From Maricaulis alexandrii (GTDB lineage Bacteria; Pseudomonadota; Alphaproteobacteria; Caulobacterales; Maricaulaceae), in the NCBI RefSeq assembly GCF_005871165.1, contig NZ_SWKP01000005.1, forward strand, positions 496,001 to 560,000: a stretch of 64,000 nt of DNA, written 5' to 3'. Made by a program: the position numbers and the translations under genes. Positions 35,589 through 44,685 of this stretch are shown piece by piece. The notes below the pieces were generated by a model, which was not told the origin of the DNA, did not search any database, and was given only the letters and a program-made list of their open reading frames with translations. Positions within the stretch are counted from its first letter, which is position 1, and each line of letters starts with the position of its first letter.

Positions 35589-38522
35589 ATGACTGTTAAG
35601 GGTCTAATGCGTGCGACAAGCGCGCTGACTGCCCTTGCGTTGACAGCGGGGCTTGGTGCCACTGCTCTCGCGCAAGACGAAGACGTAATCATCGTTACAG
35701 GGTCCGTTATTCAGGGTACGCCCGAGGATGCGGCACTTCCGGTCGACGTACTGTCGGCCGAGGAACTGGCCCGTCTGGGTAACCCGTCACCCGTCGAACT
35801 CATCAAGGCCTTGCCGGTTTCCAGCGGGGTCATCGGGGACACGAATCAGTTCGACAGCCGCTCGCAGGCCACGGAAGGCATGGCCTCGGTCAACCTGCGC
35901 GGCCTCAGCCCGCAGCGCACCCTGGTCCTGCTCAACAATCGCCGCCTGGTTTCGGCCGGCACGGGCACGCCCTTCGTGGACGTGAACCTGCTACCACATG
36001 CCGCGATCGGCCGGATCGAGATCCTGAAGGACGGCGCCGCCGCCATTTACGGGTCTGATGCTGTCGGTGGTGTGGTCAACTTCATCACCCGCACGGGCCA
36101 GGATGGCTTCCGCGTGGGCGGCGACTACACCTTCATTTCCGATAGTGACGGCGATTATTCCGTGCAGGCCAGCTTCGGCCAGGGCGGGGATAATTGGGAC
36201 CTTCTGCTGGCGGCCGGCTATCAGCACCGGTCCGAATTGCAGGCGCGTGACCGCGATTTCGCGGTGCGCCCCTTCGAGGAAAACCCGGAAGGTGGCTGGA
36301 CCGGTGGCGGCAACCCCGCAACCTTCCTGCCGCTCGGTGTCATCCCGGGCGTCGGCGTGGCTCCGATCGGCGGCCTTCGCGCCGACCCGGACTGTGCCGT
36401 CCTCGGCGGCTATGTGACGGCAGCCGGTTGGTGCCGCACGCAGTACACCGGCTTCGACAACCTGGTTGAGGAAGAAGACCGCTTCCAGCTCTACGCCCAG
36501 TACAATGTCGACATTTCCGACACCGTGTCCTGGGATCTGAGCGTCCTGTACGGCAATGACGAGATTCCGGAATACCGGACCTCGCCGATGTATCTGCTGA
36601 CCCAGCCGCCGTCGGCGTCTGTCGGTGGATCGCCGAGTGGCTTCATCGTGCCGGCCAACAATCCGGGCTTCATCCAGATGGTCACGGAAAATCCGGGCTA
36701 TGTTCCGGCGACGACCGTGGCGGCCCTGTTCCCGACCCTGCTCTTCCGCCCGCTGCTGGCAGGCGGCAACCCGGCCTTCGACAATGATATGGGATCGGCC
36801 ACCGGCTTCCGCGAAAACGACAGTTTCCGCGTGTCGACCGGCTTCAGCTTCGAAATGAGCGACACGCTCAATTTCGACGTGGCGGCAACCTATCACCGCT
36901 TCGAACGCTACTTCACCGGCTATGACAGCTTCGGTGACCGGGTCCAGCTGGCCATGCTCGGCTATGGTGGTCCGAACTGTACGCCGTTTGCCGGTCCGGC
37001 CGGGGCGGGTGACTGTATGTGGTACAACCCGTTCGGCAACCAGGCACCGACCAATGCGGTGACCGGTGAAGCCCGTCCGGGTGACGAGCCGAACCAGAAC
37101 AGCGCTGAGCTGATCAACTGGTTCTTCGTCGAGTCGACCTCCCTGCTGGAGACCGAACTCTTCGTGCTGGATGCCACGTTCAGCGGTGAAACCGGTTTCG
37201 AACTGGCCGGTGGTCCGGTCATGTTCGGTGTCGGCGCCCAATACCGCCAGAACACCTTCGCGGCGACCTATGGCGACAACAACAATATCGCCGTCAATCC
37301 GTGTCGCGACACGCCGGTCTACGGGAATACGACCTGTAACCCGGCCAATGGTGCCCTGGCCTTCCTGGGGTCCAATGCGAACGCCCGGGCTGACAATGAT
37401 GTCTACGCCGTCTTCGGTGAGCTTCAGATGCCGATCACGGACGACTTCAACGTCCAGCTGGCCGCCCGTTTCGAAGACTATGGCGGTGGCACGGGGTCGA
37501 CCTTCGACCCGAAGATCACGGCCCGTTGGCAGATCAATGACACCTTCGCCCTGCGCGGCTCGGTGGCAACGACCTTCCGCGGCCCGCCGGCCCAACAGCT
37601 GGCTGATCGCAACGTGACCTCGCTGCAGGTCATCGCATCGAGCTTCCGCCCGGTCGATGTCTACGGCAATCCGAACCTCGCCCCGGAAACGGCGACCAAC
37701 TATTCGGTTGGTTTCCTGGTGGATACCGGCCCGTTCACGGCCAGCGTCGACTATTTCCGCTATGAGATCGAAGACACCATCACGGTGGAACCGCTCTCGG
37801 GCATGGTGGAAACCCTGTTTGCCGATCCGGCGAACTGCACGGATGCAGCCTTTGACGCCCTTCGCGAGCGCTTCCTGTTCAATGATGGCGGCGGTGTCCC
37901 GGGTGCGGGTACCTGTGCGGCGTCGAACATCTCGCGCGTTCGCACCAATTGGGTGAATGGCGGCAGCCTGACCAGCTCCGGTGTCGACTTCATCCTGAAC
38001 TATGACTTCGGTGATGTGGCCGGCGGCCTGCTCAATGCCGGTGTCACGGCGACCTACATGCTGGGCAATGAGCTGGGACCGGAAACGGTCGAAGGCATCC
38101 AGGTCCAGGATGGATTTGATGGCGTTGGCTATCTCAACTTCCAGACCACTGCTTATCCGGTGCCGGAATGGAAGCTGCGTGGCTTCGTTGAGTACACCGT
38201 CGGGGCTTTCGATGCCCGTCTGACGATGAACTATATCGACAGCTATCGTGACCAGCGTGCCGATCTGGGAACCGGTCCGTTCGCACCCAACCCCTACATC
38301 GCCGGCAATCCGGTGTTGATGCAGGGGGCGACGATCGACAGCCAGTTCACCACGGACTTCAACCTGATCTACAATTTCGGCGATGCGACCACCTTCTCGG
38401 TCACCGCGCTGAACATCACGGATGAAGACCCGGCCCTGGCCCGTCTCGACTACAACTATGATCCCTTCACGGGTAATCCGCTCGGCCGGATGATCCGCGT
38501 CGGCTTCAACACCGAGTTCTAG
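35589..38522 (+). CDS. TonB-dependent outer-membrane receptor
   Basis: This is a 977-residue receptor. The signal peptide ends ALTAGLGATALAQ and is followed by DEDVIIVTGSVIQG. The plug has SVNLRGLSPQRTLVLLNNRR and LKDGAAAIYGSDAVGGVVNF; the last strand is RMIRVGFNTEF. GGGAGGAGATA precedes the ATG at 35589; the ORF upstream of it is not used. It has its own promoter and follows the acyl-CoA catabolic operon, so it likely brings in the substrate of that pathway. The ligand is unknown. Confidence 0.93.
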   Translation: MTVKGLMRATSALTALALTAGLGATALAQDEDVIIVTGSVIQGTPEDAALPVDVLSAEELARLGNPSPVELIKALPVSSGVIGDTNQFDSRSQATEGMASVNLRGLSPQRTLVLLNNRRLVSAGTGTPFVDVNLLPHAAIGRIEILKDGAAAIYGSDAVGGVVNFITRTGQDGFRVGGDYTFISDSDGDYSVQASFGQGGDNWDLLLAAGYQHRSELQARDRDFAVRPFEENPEGGWTGGGNPATFLPLGVIPGVGVAPIGGLRADPDCAVLGGYVTAAGWCRTQYTGFDNLVEEEDRFQLYAQYNVDISDTVSWDLSVLYGNDEIPEYRTSPMYLLTQPPSASVGGSPSGFIVPANNPGFIQMVTENPGYVPATTVAALFPTLLFRPLLAGGNPAFDNDMGSATGFRENDSFRVSTGFSFEMSDTLNFDVAATYHRFERYFTGYDSFGDRVQLAMLGYGGPNCTPFAGPAGAGDCMWYNPFGNQAPTNAVTGEARPGDEPNQNSAELINWFFVESTSLLETELFVLDATFSGETGFELAGGPVMFGVGAQYRQNTFAATYGDNNNIAVNPCRDTPVYGNTTCNPANGALAFLGSNANARADNDVYAVFGELQMPITDDFNVQLAARFEDYGGGTGSTFDPKITARWQINDTFALRGSVATTFRGPPAQQLADRNVTSLQVIASSFRPVDVYGNPNLAPETATNYSVGFLVDTGPFTASVDYFRYEIEDTITVEPLSGMVETLFADPANCTDAAFDALRERFLFNDGGGVPGAGTCAASNISRVRTNWVNGGSLTSSGVDFILNYDFGDVAGGLLNAGVTATYMLGNELGPETVEGIQVQDGFDGVGYLNFQTTAYPVPEWKLRGFVEYTVGAFDARLTMNYIDSYRDQRADLGTGPFAPNPYIAGNPVLMQGATIDSQFTTDFNLIYNFGDATTFSVTALNITDEDPALARLDYNYDPFTGNPLGRMIRVGFNTEF

Positions 38523-38544
38523 TCGAACACCAACCGACCAAGAG

Positions 38545-38576
38545 AAAGGCCCCGGTCATCCGACTGGGGCCTTTTT
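38545..38576 (+). terminator. Intrinsic terminator of TonB receptor gene
   Basis: A 9-bp stem, AAAGGCCCC with GGGGCCTTT, with an inner 3-bp extension (GTC/GAC) is followed by a T run. It lies between convergent genes. Confidence 0.88.
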
Positions 38577-38605
38577 CTGTGCGGTCAAGAAAAGCGAAGC
38601 CGGAC

Positions 38606-39862
38606 CTAGTCGGCGCAGATCGTGTCCGGGTCGGCGAACAGGCCATAGGCCAGCGTCGAGCCGTACAGGGCGAGCGCCTTCTCCGGCGCGATCCGCTGGG
38701 CCCAGCTGCGCAGGTCATAGGCGGAGTTCAGCGAGCCCATGATTAGCTGCGAGGCGACCAGCGGGTCGATTGCGCGGATCGAGCCTTCGGTGATGCCGTC
38801 GATCAGCATGCCGGCAAAACGGCGCGCCATGCGGTTGGAGCTGTCGATCACATCATTGCGCAACTGGGTCGGCAGGGCCTGCAGGGCCGTCGTCCGCAGC
38901 AGCGGGAATTCCGAGTAAAGCTGGGCGTTCAGCAGGGTCGCCATGGAGGACGAGATCTGCTGCCAGTGATCACCATCGGCCCGGGCGGCCGCACGCTGGA
39001 CCAGGGAAATCCGGCCATAGGAGCGGCTGAAGCATTCCAGGACGAGATCATCCTTGGCTTCCAGATGGTGATAGAAGCTGCCCTTCGTGACATTCAGCTC
39101 CGAAGCGATCTGTTCCACCGAGGCGCCCCGATAGCCGCGCTCATTGATCAGGAAGGTGGCGGCGCGGGCAAAATTGCCCGGCATGCCTTCAATCCCGACC
39201 TTCAGCGAGCTTTCATCGATCTGCAGCAGGCGCGGCGACCAGGCCGAATCCGGCTTGGCGAAACCATGCTCGAAAATCTCGATCATCCGGTTGCAGACGC
39301 GCTCATAGTCACCGGTGGAGTATTGCGAGATCCAGGCCGGCAGCCAGAACATGTTCTGCACCAGGACATGCGCCCGGATCGTGCCCAGCGTCTTCTCGGT
39401 CTCCGTCTTGGGCGGCTCGAAGAAGGTGCGCAGCTTGCGGAAGACCTGGATATAGCGCTGGGTCAGGTCGGAATTGAACGGCTCATTGAGGGCGCGGATA
39501 TCAGAGATGAAGGCGATCGGCCGGTCATTGTCCGTGGCGATCGAGGCCTGCAGGTCGAAGGTGAGCCGGATATAGCGGGCAATCCGCTCGCGCGGGTCCT
39601 TGCCCTGGCTGGCTTCCTCGACCAGCGCTTCGATGCGCTGCAGCGAGCGTTCCATCACTGCTGCGGCGAGCAATTCCTTGCGCTTGAAATAATAGGTGAT
39701 GCTGGTCGTGTTCAGATCGACCAGTTGCGCCACGTCGACAAATGTCATGCCGCGCACGCCGTGCCGGTTGATCAGCAGGGCTGCTGCATCGAGAATCCGT
39801 TCGCGTTTTTCCTGGAAACGGCGCGTCTTCGCGTTGTCCGCGGTTTTCGGTGTCGCAATCAT
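38606..39862 (-). CDS. Double TetR-family transcriptional regulator
   Basis: This 418-residue protein is two TetR regulators in one chain. The first helix-turn-helix is at about 20-66 (RERILDAAALLINRHGVRGM, then LNTTSITYYFKRKELLA). The second is at about 229-276 (FARAATFLINERGYRGASVE, then LNVTKGSFYHHLEAKDDLV). Each is followed by a helical ligand-binding region. Most TetR proteins are about 200 residues and dimerise, so this fusion may act as a built-in dimer able to read unequal half-sites. It stands between the TonB receptor and the phosphotransferase operon and is a good candidate local regulator. A palindrome 23 bases before its start may be its own operator. Confidence 0.9.
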   Translation of the reverse strand: MIATPKTADNAKTRRFQEKRERILDAAALLINRHGVRGMTFVDVAQLVDLNTTSITYYFKRKELLAAAVMERSLQRIEALVEEASQGKDPRERIARYIRLTFDLQASIATDNDRPIAFISDIRALNEPFNSDLTQRYIQVFRKLRTFFEPPKTETEKTLGTIRAHVLVQNMFWLPAWISQYSTGDYERVCNRMIEIFEHGFAKPDSAWSPRLLQIDESSLKVGIEGMPGNFARAATFLINERGYRGASVEQIASELNVTKGSFYHHLEAKDDLVLECFSRSYGRISLVQRAAARADGDHWQQISSSMATLLNAQLYSEFPLLRTTALQALPTQLRNDVIDSSNRMARRFAGMLIDGITEGSIRAIDPLVASQLIMGSLNSAYDLRSWAQRIAPEKALALYGSTLAYGLFADPDTICAD

Positions 39863-39884
39863 ATCATTCGCTTAGCAGAGTTCG

Positions 39885-39899
39885 ACGTGACGGTCACGT
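39885..39899. promoter_or_regulatory. Palindrome ACGTGA-CGG-TCACGT upstream of TetR gene
   Basis: This perfect 6-bp inverted repeat with a 3-base centre lies 23 bases before the start codon of the double-TetR gene. The position fits negative autoregulation. Confidence 0.45.
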
Positions 39900-40031
39900 A
39901 AACTGAGAACTGTTCTAGACTATTCCTTGCTTTGGTCATCATAGCAGAAACGGTATGGAAATCTTCCCCGCTTTAAAGTTTCTGTCAAAGAGCTGAGTTC
40001 CTAGGTGTTTCAACGCCCAACAACGCATGTG

Positions 40032-40074
40032 CAGCATACCGGTTCTGATCGTTTACCGAGGAACCGGTATGCTG
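40032..40074. repeat. 13-bp perfect inverted repeat, putative paired operator
   Basis: CAGCATACCGGTT (40032-40044) is mirrored by AACCGGTATGCTG (40062-40074), centre to centre 30 bases, near three helical turns. Each arm contains ACCGGT and the CGGTATGC element found elsewhere in the catabolic block. It lies 55 bases before the phosphotransferase gene. Confidence 0.6.
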
Positions 40075-40128
40075 TAGCCTCCCATCGATACGCCGCACTT
40101 GCGAACAAGAACAAGGGAGGACGGGGCG

Positions 40129-41178
40129 ATGGCATCGGATGCTGCAGCGCCGCTACAGGCTGACGAGATCGATGTGGGCAAGCTGGAAGCCTGGCTGGCG
40201 ACCCGGATTGACGGATTTTCCGGTCCGGTCTCCCTGCACAAATTCCCCGGTGGCCAGTCCAATCCCACCTATCGACTGCAGGCCGGGTCCGCCAACTATG
40301 TGCTGCGGCGCAAACCCTTCGGTCCGATCCTGCCTTCGGCCCATGCCGTGGATCGCGAATACCGTCTCATTTCCGCCCTGCACCCGACCGGTTTCCCGGT
40401 GGCGCGGCCCCATGCCCTGTGCGAGGACGACAGCGTCATTGGTTCCATGTTCTACGTCATGGAAATGGTCGAAGGCCGCTCGCTCGCCAACGGTCTCCTG
40501 CCCGACGAGACGCCCGAGGCGCGCACGGCGATGTATCGCAATCTCGTCTCCACCCTGGCCCAGCTGCACACTATCGACCATGAGGCCATCGGGCTGGGCG
40601 ATTACGGGCGCCCGGGCAATTTCTTTGCCCGCCAGGTCGGGCGCTGGACCAAGCAGTACCGCGCCTCGGAAACCGACCATATTCCCGAAGTGGAGAAGCT
40701 GATCGAATACCTGCCCGACACCGTGCCGGAGCAGGAGCGCGTCTCCATCATCCATGGCGATTACCGCATCGACAATGCCATGTTTGCCCCGGGCGGAACC
40801 GATATCCGCGCCGTGCTGGACTGGGAATTGTCGACCCTGGGCGACCCGCTTGCCGACTTCACCTATTTGGCCATGCAATGGTTCCTGCCCTCCGGTCAGG
40901 GGGCGGGGCTCGCCGGGGTGGATCATGCTGCCACCGGGATCCCCTCCCTGGAGGAGATGGTGGAGCTCTATTGCGGCCTGACCGGCCGCGACGGCGTGCC
41001 CCAGCTGGAATGGTATTTCAGCTACAACCTCTTCCGTCTGGTCGGCATCTGCCAAGGCATCAAGAAGCGCATCATCGATGGCAATGCGTCCAGCGACCAG
41101 GCCGAGGCCGCCGCCGCCCGCGTCGTTCCGCTGGCCGAAGCCGCCTGGGATTTTGCCCGCCAGGCCGGCGCCAAATAG
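40129..41178 (+). CDS. APH-family phosphotransferase, ACAD10 N-terminal-like
   Basis: This is a 349-residue kinase-fold protein. The nucleotide-binding part has KFPGGQSNPTYRL and YVLRRKPFGPILPSAHAVDR. The catalytic loop is HGDYRIDNAMF and the metal-binding part LDWELSTLGDPLADF. Homologues occur fused to or beside ACAD10/11 acyl-CoA dehydrogenases, where they phosphorylate 4-hydroxyacyl-CoA before its isomerisation. Antibiotic resistance is therefore unlikely. GGGAGG precedes the ATG at 40129. It leads a run with two SDR genes, an aldo/keto reductase and a thioesterase. Confidence 0.88.
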   Translation: MASDAAAPLQADEIDVGKLEAWLATRIDGFSGPVSLHKFPGGQSNPTYRLQAGSANYVLRRKPFGPILPSAHAVDREYRLISALHPTGFPVARPHALCEDDSVIGSMFYVMEMVEGRSLANGLLPDETPEARTAMYRNLVSTLAQLHTIDHEAIGLGDYGRPGNFFARQVGRWTKQYRASETDHIPEVEKLIEYLPDTVPEQERVSIIHGDYRIDNAMFAPGGTDIRAVLDWELSTLGDPLADFTYLAMQWFLPSGQGAGLAGVDHAATGIPSLEEMVELYCGLTGRDGVPQLEWYFSYNLFRLVGICQGIKKRIIDGNASSDQAEAAAARVVPLAEAAWDFARQAGAK

Positions 41179-41223
41179 CGCCTCAGATCCAAATCCAAAA
41201 AAATATCGATAGGGGAGACCTCC

Positions 41224-41985
41224 ATGTCCTTGTTCAGCCTCGAAGGCCGTACCGCCATCATCACCGGCTCCTCCCGCGGGATCGGCCGGGCCATCGCCGA
41301 ACAGTTCGCGGCCCAGGGCGGCAATGTCGTGATCTCCAGCCGCAAGGGGCCGGTCTGCGAGGAAGTCGCCGACGCCATCAATGAGAAGGGCCAGGGCAAG
41401 GCCATCCCCATCCCTGCCAGCATCTCGGACAAGGAGGCGCTGGAAGCCCTGGTCGCCAAGACGCGCGAAGCCTTCGGCAAGATCGACATCTGCGTCTGCA
41501 ATGCGGCCTCGAACCCTTATTACGGCCCGATCGGCGGAATTTCCGACGAGCAGTTCCGCAAGATCCTGGACAACAACATCCTGTCCAATCACTGGCTCAT
41601 GCAGATGTGTCTGCCCGACATGATCGAGCAGAAGAAGGGATCGCTGATCGTGGTCTCCTCGATCGGCGGTCTGCGCGGCTCGCCGACGATTGGCGCCTAC
41701 AATGTCTCCAAGGCCGCCGACTTCCAGCTGGCGCGCAATTACGCCGTGGAATACGGCCAGCACAATGTCCGCACCAATTGCATCGCGCCGGGCCTGATCC
41801 GCACCGATTTCGCCAAGGCGCTGTGGGACAACCCCGCCGCCGAGAAAGCCTATAATTCCAGTCACCCGATGCGCCGGATCGGCCTGCCGGACGAGCTGGC
41901 GGGCGCGGCGGTCTTCCTGGCATCCGATGCCGGCTCCTACGTCAATGGCCAGATGATCGTCGTCGACGGCGGTTCCACGATATGA
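41224..41985 (+). CDS. Short-chain dehydrogenase/reductase
   Basis: This is a 253-residue classical SDR. The cofactor loop is [15 protein letters not shown] and the active site has SSIGGL with YNVSK (Tyr-x-x-x-Lys). The C-terminal [14 protein letters not shown] is typical. It oxidises or reduces a hydroxyl/keto group on the pathway intermediate, with NAD(H) or NADP(H). GGGGAGACC precedes the ATG. Its stop overlaps the start of a second SDR gene by 4 bases. Confidence 0.92.
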   Translation: MSLFSLEGRTAIITGSSRGIGRAIAEQFAAQGGNVVISSRKGPVCEEVADAINEKGQGKAIPIPASISDKEALEALVAKTREAFGKIDICVCNAASNPYYGPIGGISDEQFRKILDNNILSNHWLMQMCLPDMIEQKKGSLIVVSSIGGLRGSPTIGAYNVSKAADFQLARNYAVEYGQHNVRTNCIAPGLIRTDFAKALWDNPAAEKAYNSSHPMRRIGLPDELAGAAVFLASDAGSYVNGQMIVVDGGSTI

Positions 41986-42818
41986 GCGCCGCCGCGATGA
42001 GCCTGGACGGCAAGGTCGCCCTGATCACCGGGGCGGCGTCGGGCATTGGCCGGGCCGCCAGCCTGATGTTCGCCGAGGCGGGCGCGAAGATCGTCGCCTG
42101 CGATCTCAGCGAGGCCGTGAACGAGACGGCACAGGCGGTCCGGGATGCCGGCGGTGAAGTCATGGCCGTCACCATGGATGCCGGATCAGAGCCCGATGTC
42201 ATCGCCGCCGTGAAAGCCGCGACCGACAGCTATGGCGGACTGGATGTCCTGTTCGCCAATGCCGGGATCACCGGTGGTTTGCGGGGTTTCTTCGAGGGCA
42301 CGCCGGAGGTGTGGGCCGAGACGCTGCGGGTCAACCTGATCGGCCCCTTCCTGGCCATCAAGCATGGCGCACCGGAAATCATGAAGCGCGGTGGTGGCTC
42401 CATCATCTGCACGGCCTCGGTGGCCGGCCTTCGCTTCGGCGCCGGCCCGGCCCAGTATTCGGCCTCCAAGGCAGGCGTGATCAATCTGGTCCAGACCGCC
42501 TGCCAGAGCCTGGCGGGCACTGGGGTGCGCGTGAATGCGGTCTGCCCCGGCCTGACCGAGACCGGCATGACCAAGCCGGCCTATGACATGGCCCGCGCCG
42601 CCGGCAAGGAACACAAGATCGGCCAGATCAACCCGCTCCGCCGGGGCGGCCAGCCGGAGGAGATCGCCTCCATGGCGCTGTTTCTGGCCTCCGATGCGTC
42701 CTCCTATCTCAATGGACAGGCGATTGCCGTGGATGGCGGGCTGTCATCCTCGCACCCGGTCGCGCCGGGTACGGTGCGCGAGGTGGAAGAGGGCCTGAAG
42801 ACGGTGCGCGAACCATGA
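41982..42818 (+). CDS. Short-chain dehydrogenase/reductase
   Basis: This 278-residue classical SDR has [15 protein letters not shown] in the cofactor site and YSASKAG in the active site, with the Asp after the second strand (VACDLSE) suggesting NAD preference. It ends with an extra 25-residue tail after the usual [11 protein letters not shown]. It is translationally coupled to the preceding SDR (ATGA overlap). The substrate is not evident; a hydroxyacyl-CoA or hydroxysteroid-like alcohol would fit the context. Confidence 0.91.
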   Translation: MSAAAMSLDGKVALITGAASGIGRAASLMFAEAGAKIVACDLSEAVNETAQAVRDAGGEVMAVTMDAGSEPDVIAAVKAATDSYGGLDVLFANAGITGGLRGFFEGTPEVWAETLRVNLIGPFLAIKHGAPEIMKRGGGSIICTASVAGLRFGAGPAQYSASKAGVINLVQTACQSLAGTGVRVNAVCPGLTETGMTKPAYDMARAAGKEHKIGQINPLRRGGQPEEIASMALFLASDASSYLNGQAIAVDGGLSSSHPVAPGTVREVEEGLKTVREP

Positions 42819-42886
42819 GGGGCCGGATCATCACCCCTCCCGCTGGCATCATCCTGCTTTCCAATCCGACCCAGGAGGTCTGACCC

Positions 42887-43834
42887 ATGCAGTACAGACA
42901 ACTCGGTGACAGTGATCTGAGGATTTCCGAGATCGCGCTGGGCACCTGGCTGACCTTCGGGGTCGGCATCGAGCGCGACCAGGCCATTGCCAGTATCGAC
43001 AAGGCCTTCGATCTCGGCATCAATTTCATCGATACGGCGAATGTCTATGGAACCGGCGCCGCGGAAAACCTGCTCGGCGAGGCCCTGAAGGACCGCGCCC
43101 GCGACAGCTATGTTCTGGGCACCAAGGTCTTTTTCCCGATGGAGGGTGGTGAGTACGGCCTGTCCAGGGCGCAGATCGAGAAACAGCTCGATGCCTCGCT
43201 CAAGCGCCTGGGCACCGATTACATCGATCTCTATCAGTGCCACCGCTATGACAAGAACACGCCGCTGGAAGAGACCATGGAGGCGCTCACCGCCGCCGTG
43301 AAATCCGGCAAGGTGCGCTATATCGGCTTTTCCGAATGGTCACCCACGAATATCCAGGCCGCCCTTGACCTGGCCGGCGTCGAGAAATTCGTGTCCAGTC
43401 AGCCGCAATACTCCCTGCTCTGGCGCCGGCCGGAGGAGAAGGTCATTCCCCTGTGCGCCGCCAACGGGATTTCCCAGGTCGTCTGGTCGCCGCTGGCCCA
43501 GGGCGTACTGTCGGGCAAATACCTGCCGGGTCAGCCCCTGCCGGCCGACAGCCGCGCGGCCCATGACACGATGGGTGAGCGCATGGAGCACTGGCTGCGG
43601 CCGGAAGTGATCGAGGCGGTCCACGCGATGAAACCCCTGGCCGAGGAAGCCGGTGTCAGCCTGGCACAGTTCGCCCTGGCCTGGGTGTTGCGCGAGCCGA
43701 ATGTTGCGGCCGCCATTGTCGGTGTCAGCCGGCCCGAGCAATTGGAACAGAATGCGGCGGCATCGGGCCTGAAGATCGATCCGGCCCTGTTTGAAAAAGC
43801 CGAAGCCCTGGCAGAGGAGATACCTGCATCGTGA
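42887..43834 (+). CDS. Aldo/keto reductase
   Basis: This is a 315-residue TIM-barrel oxidoreductase of the Kv-beta/YghZ-like group. The catalytic tetrad is visible: Asp and Tyr in FIDTANVYGTG, Lys in LGTKVFF and His in QCHRYD. NADPH contacts lie in the C-terminal VGVSRPEQLEQNAAAS. It reduces a carbonyl group. CAGGAGG precedes the ATG. Its stop overlaps the GTG start of the thioesterase gene by 4 bases. Confidence 0.9.
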   Translation: MQYRQLGDSDLRISEIALGTWLTFGVGIERDQAIASIDKAFDLGINFIDTANVYGTGAAENLLGEALKDRARDSYVLGTKVFFPMEGGEYGLSRAQIEKQLDASLKRLGTDYIDLYQCHRYDKNTPLEETMEALTAAVKSGKVRYIGFSEWSPTNIQAALDLAGVEKFVSSQPQYSLLWRRPEEKVIPLCAANGISQVVWSPLAQGVLSGKYLPGQPLPADSRAAHDTMGERMEHWLRPEVIEAVHAMKPLAEEAGVSLAQFALAWVLREPNVAAAIVGVSRPEQLEQNAAASGLKIDPALFEKAEALAEEIPAS

Positions 43835-44607
43835 GCCTGGTCGATATCCTGTCCACAGCGGAAACCGGCGATAACAGCCTGGCCGCGCGGATCCCCGATA
43901 ACTGGATGCAGGGCCGCACGGCCTATGGCGGGCTCAGCGCAGCCCTCGCCTTGGAAGCGGCCTTGCGCTCCCAGGATGATTTGCCGCCCCTGCGCTCCGC
44001 ACAGATCGCTTTTGTCGGGCCGCTGGCCGGTGAGGTCGAGGTGAAGACCGAGCTTCTCCGGCGCGGCCGGACGGCGGCCTTCATCGAGGCCAATGTCTAT
44101 GGCGATGGCAAGCTGGGTCTGAAAGCGCTCTTCGTCTTCATGACGGCGCTGGAGTCTTCCATCGACTATGCCGATACGGCCCGGCCGGAGGCCCCGGACT
44201 TTGCCGACGCGGCTCCCGCGCCGACCCATCCGGATCCGAAATTCTTCACCAACAACATGGAATTCCGCCATGCCCTGCCGATCGAGGAACGGCATGCGCC
44301 GGACTTCATGCGCTGGGTGCGGCTGAAAGAGCGCGACGGGCTTCATCCCATGGTCGAGATGATGGCCATTGGCGACGCCATGCCGCCGGCGGCCATGGCC
44401 CTGTTCAAACAGCCCGGCCCGATCAGTTCCATGACCTGGCAGGTCAATCTGCTCACGCCGAACCCGGTGACGACGGATGGCTGGTGGCTGACCCGTTCGA
44501 CGGCCGATCTGGCGCGGGAGGGCTCCTCCAGCCAGGTCATGCAGGTCTGGAATGCCGATCGCACCCCGGTCATCACCGGCATGCAGAGCGTCGCGATCTT
44601 CGTCTGA
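43831..44607 (+). CDS. Acyl-CoA thioesterase-like protein (double hotdog)
   Basis: This is a 258-residue protein of the TesB-like thioesterase superfamily. The N-terminal hotdog includes MQGRTAYGGLSAALALEAAL and FVGPLAGEVEVKTELLRRGR. The C-terminal hotdog ends GSSSQVMQVWNADRTPVITG. It should release CoA from an acyl-CoA intermediate or recover CoA when the pathway stalls. The GTG start overlaps the aldo/keto reductase stop. It is the last gene of the operon beginning at 40129. Confidence 0.85.
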   Translation: MSLVDILSTAETGDNSLAARIPDNWMQGRTAYGGLSAALALEAALRSQDDLPPLRSAQIAFVGPLAGEVEVKTELLRRGRTAAFIEANVYGDGKLGLKALFVFMTALESSIDYADTARPEAPDFADAAPAPTHPDPKFFTNNMEFRHALPIEERHAPDFMRWVRLKERDGLHPMVEMMAIGDAMPPAAMALFKQPGPISSMTWQVNLLTPNPVTTDGWWLTRSTADLAREGSSSQVMQVWNADRTPVITGMQSVAIFV

Positions 44608-44635
44608 CCCGACCGTCTCGGACGAACAACAAAAA

Positions 44636-44664
44636 ACGGGCGGTCCCTTCAAGGGGCCGCCCGT
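44636..44664. terminator. Bidirectional terminator
   Basis: A 12-bp stem (44636-44647 with 44653-44664; one mismatch) lies between convergent genes, with A6 on the left side and T-rich sequence on the right. Confidence 0.85.
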
Positions 44665-44685
44665 CTTGTTTGGCGTGGGGAGGGA

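Larger units (their letters stand above)
39863..40128. other. Divergent regulatory region, double-TetR / phosphotransferase operon
   Basis: These 266 bases contain three candidate operators: the palindrome at 39885-39899, a GGTATG copy at 39953-39958 and the long inverted repeat at 40032-40074. No ORF is convincing. Confidence 0.55.

Noticed and set aside
40129-41178. Aminoglycoside-resistance gene
   Set aside because: Although the APH fold is present, the protein matches the ACAD10-associated branch and lies in an acyl-CoA operon.
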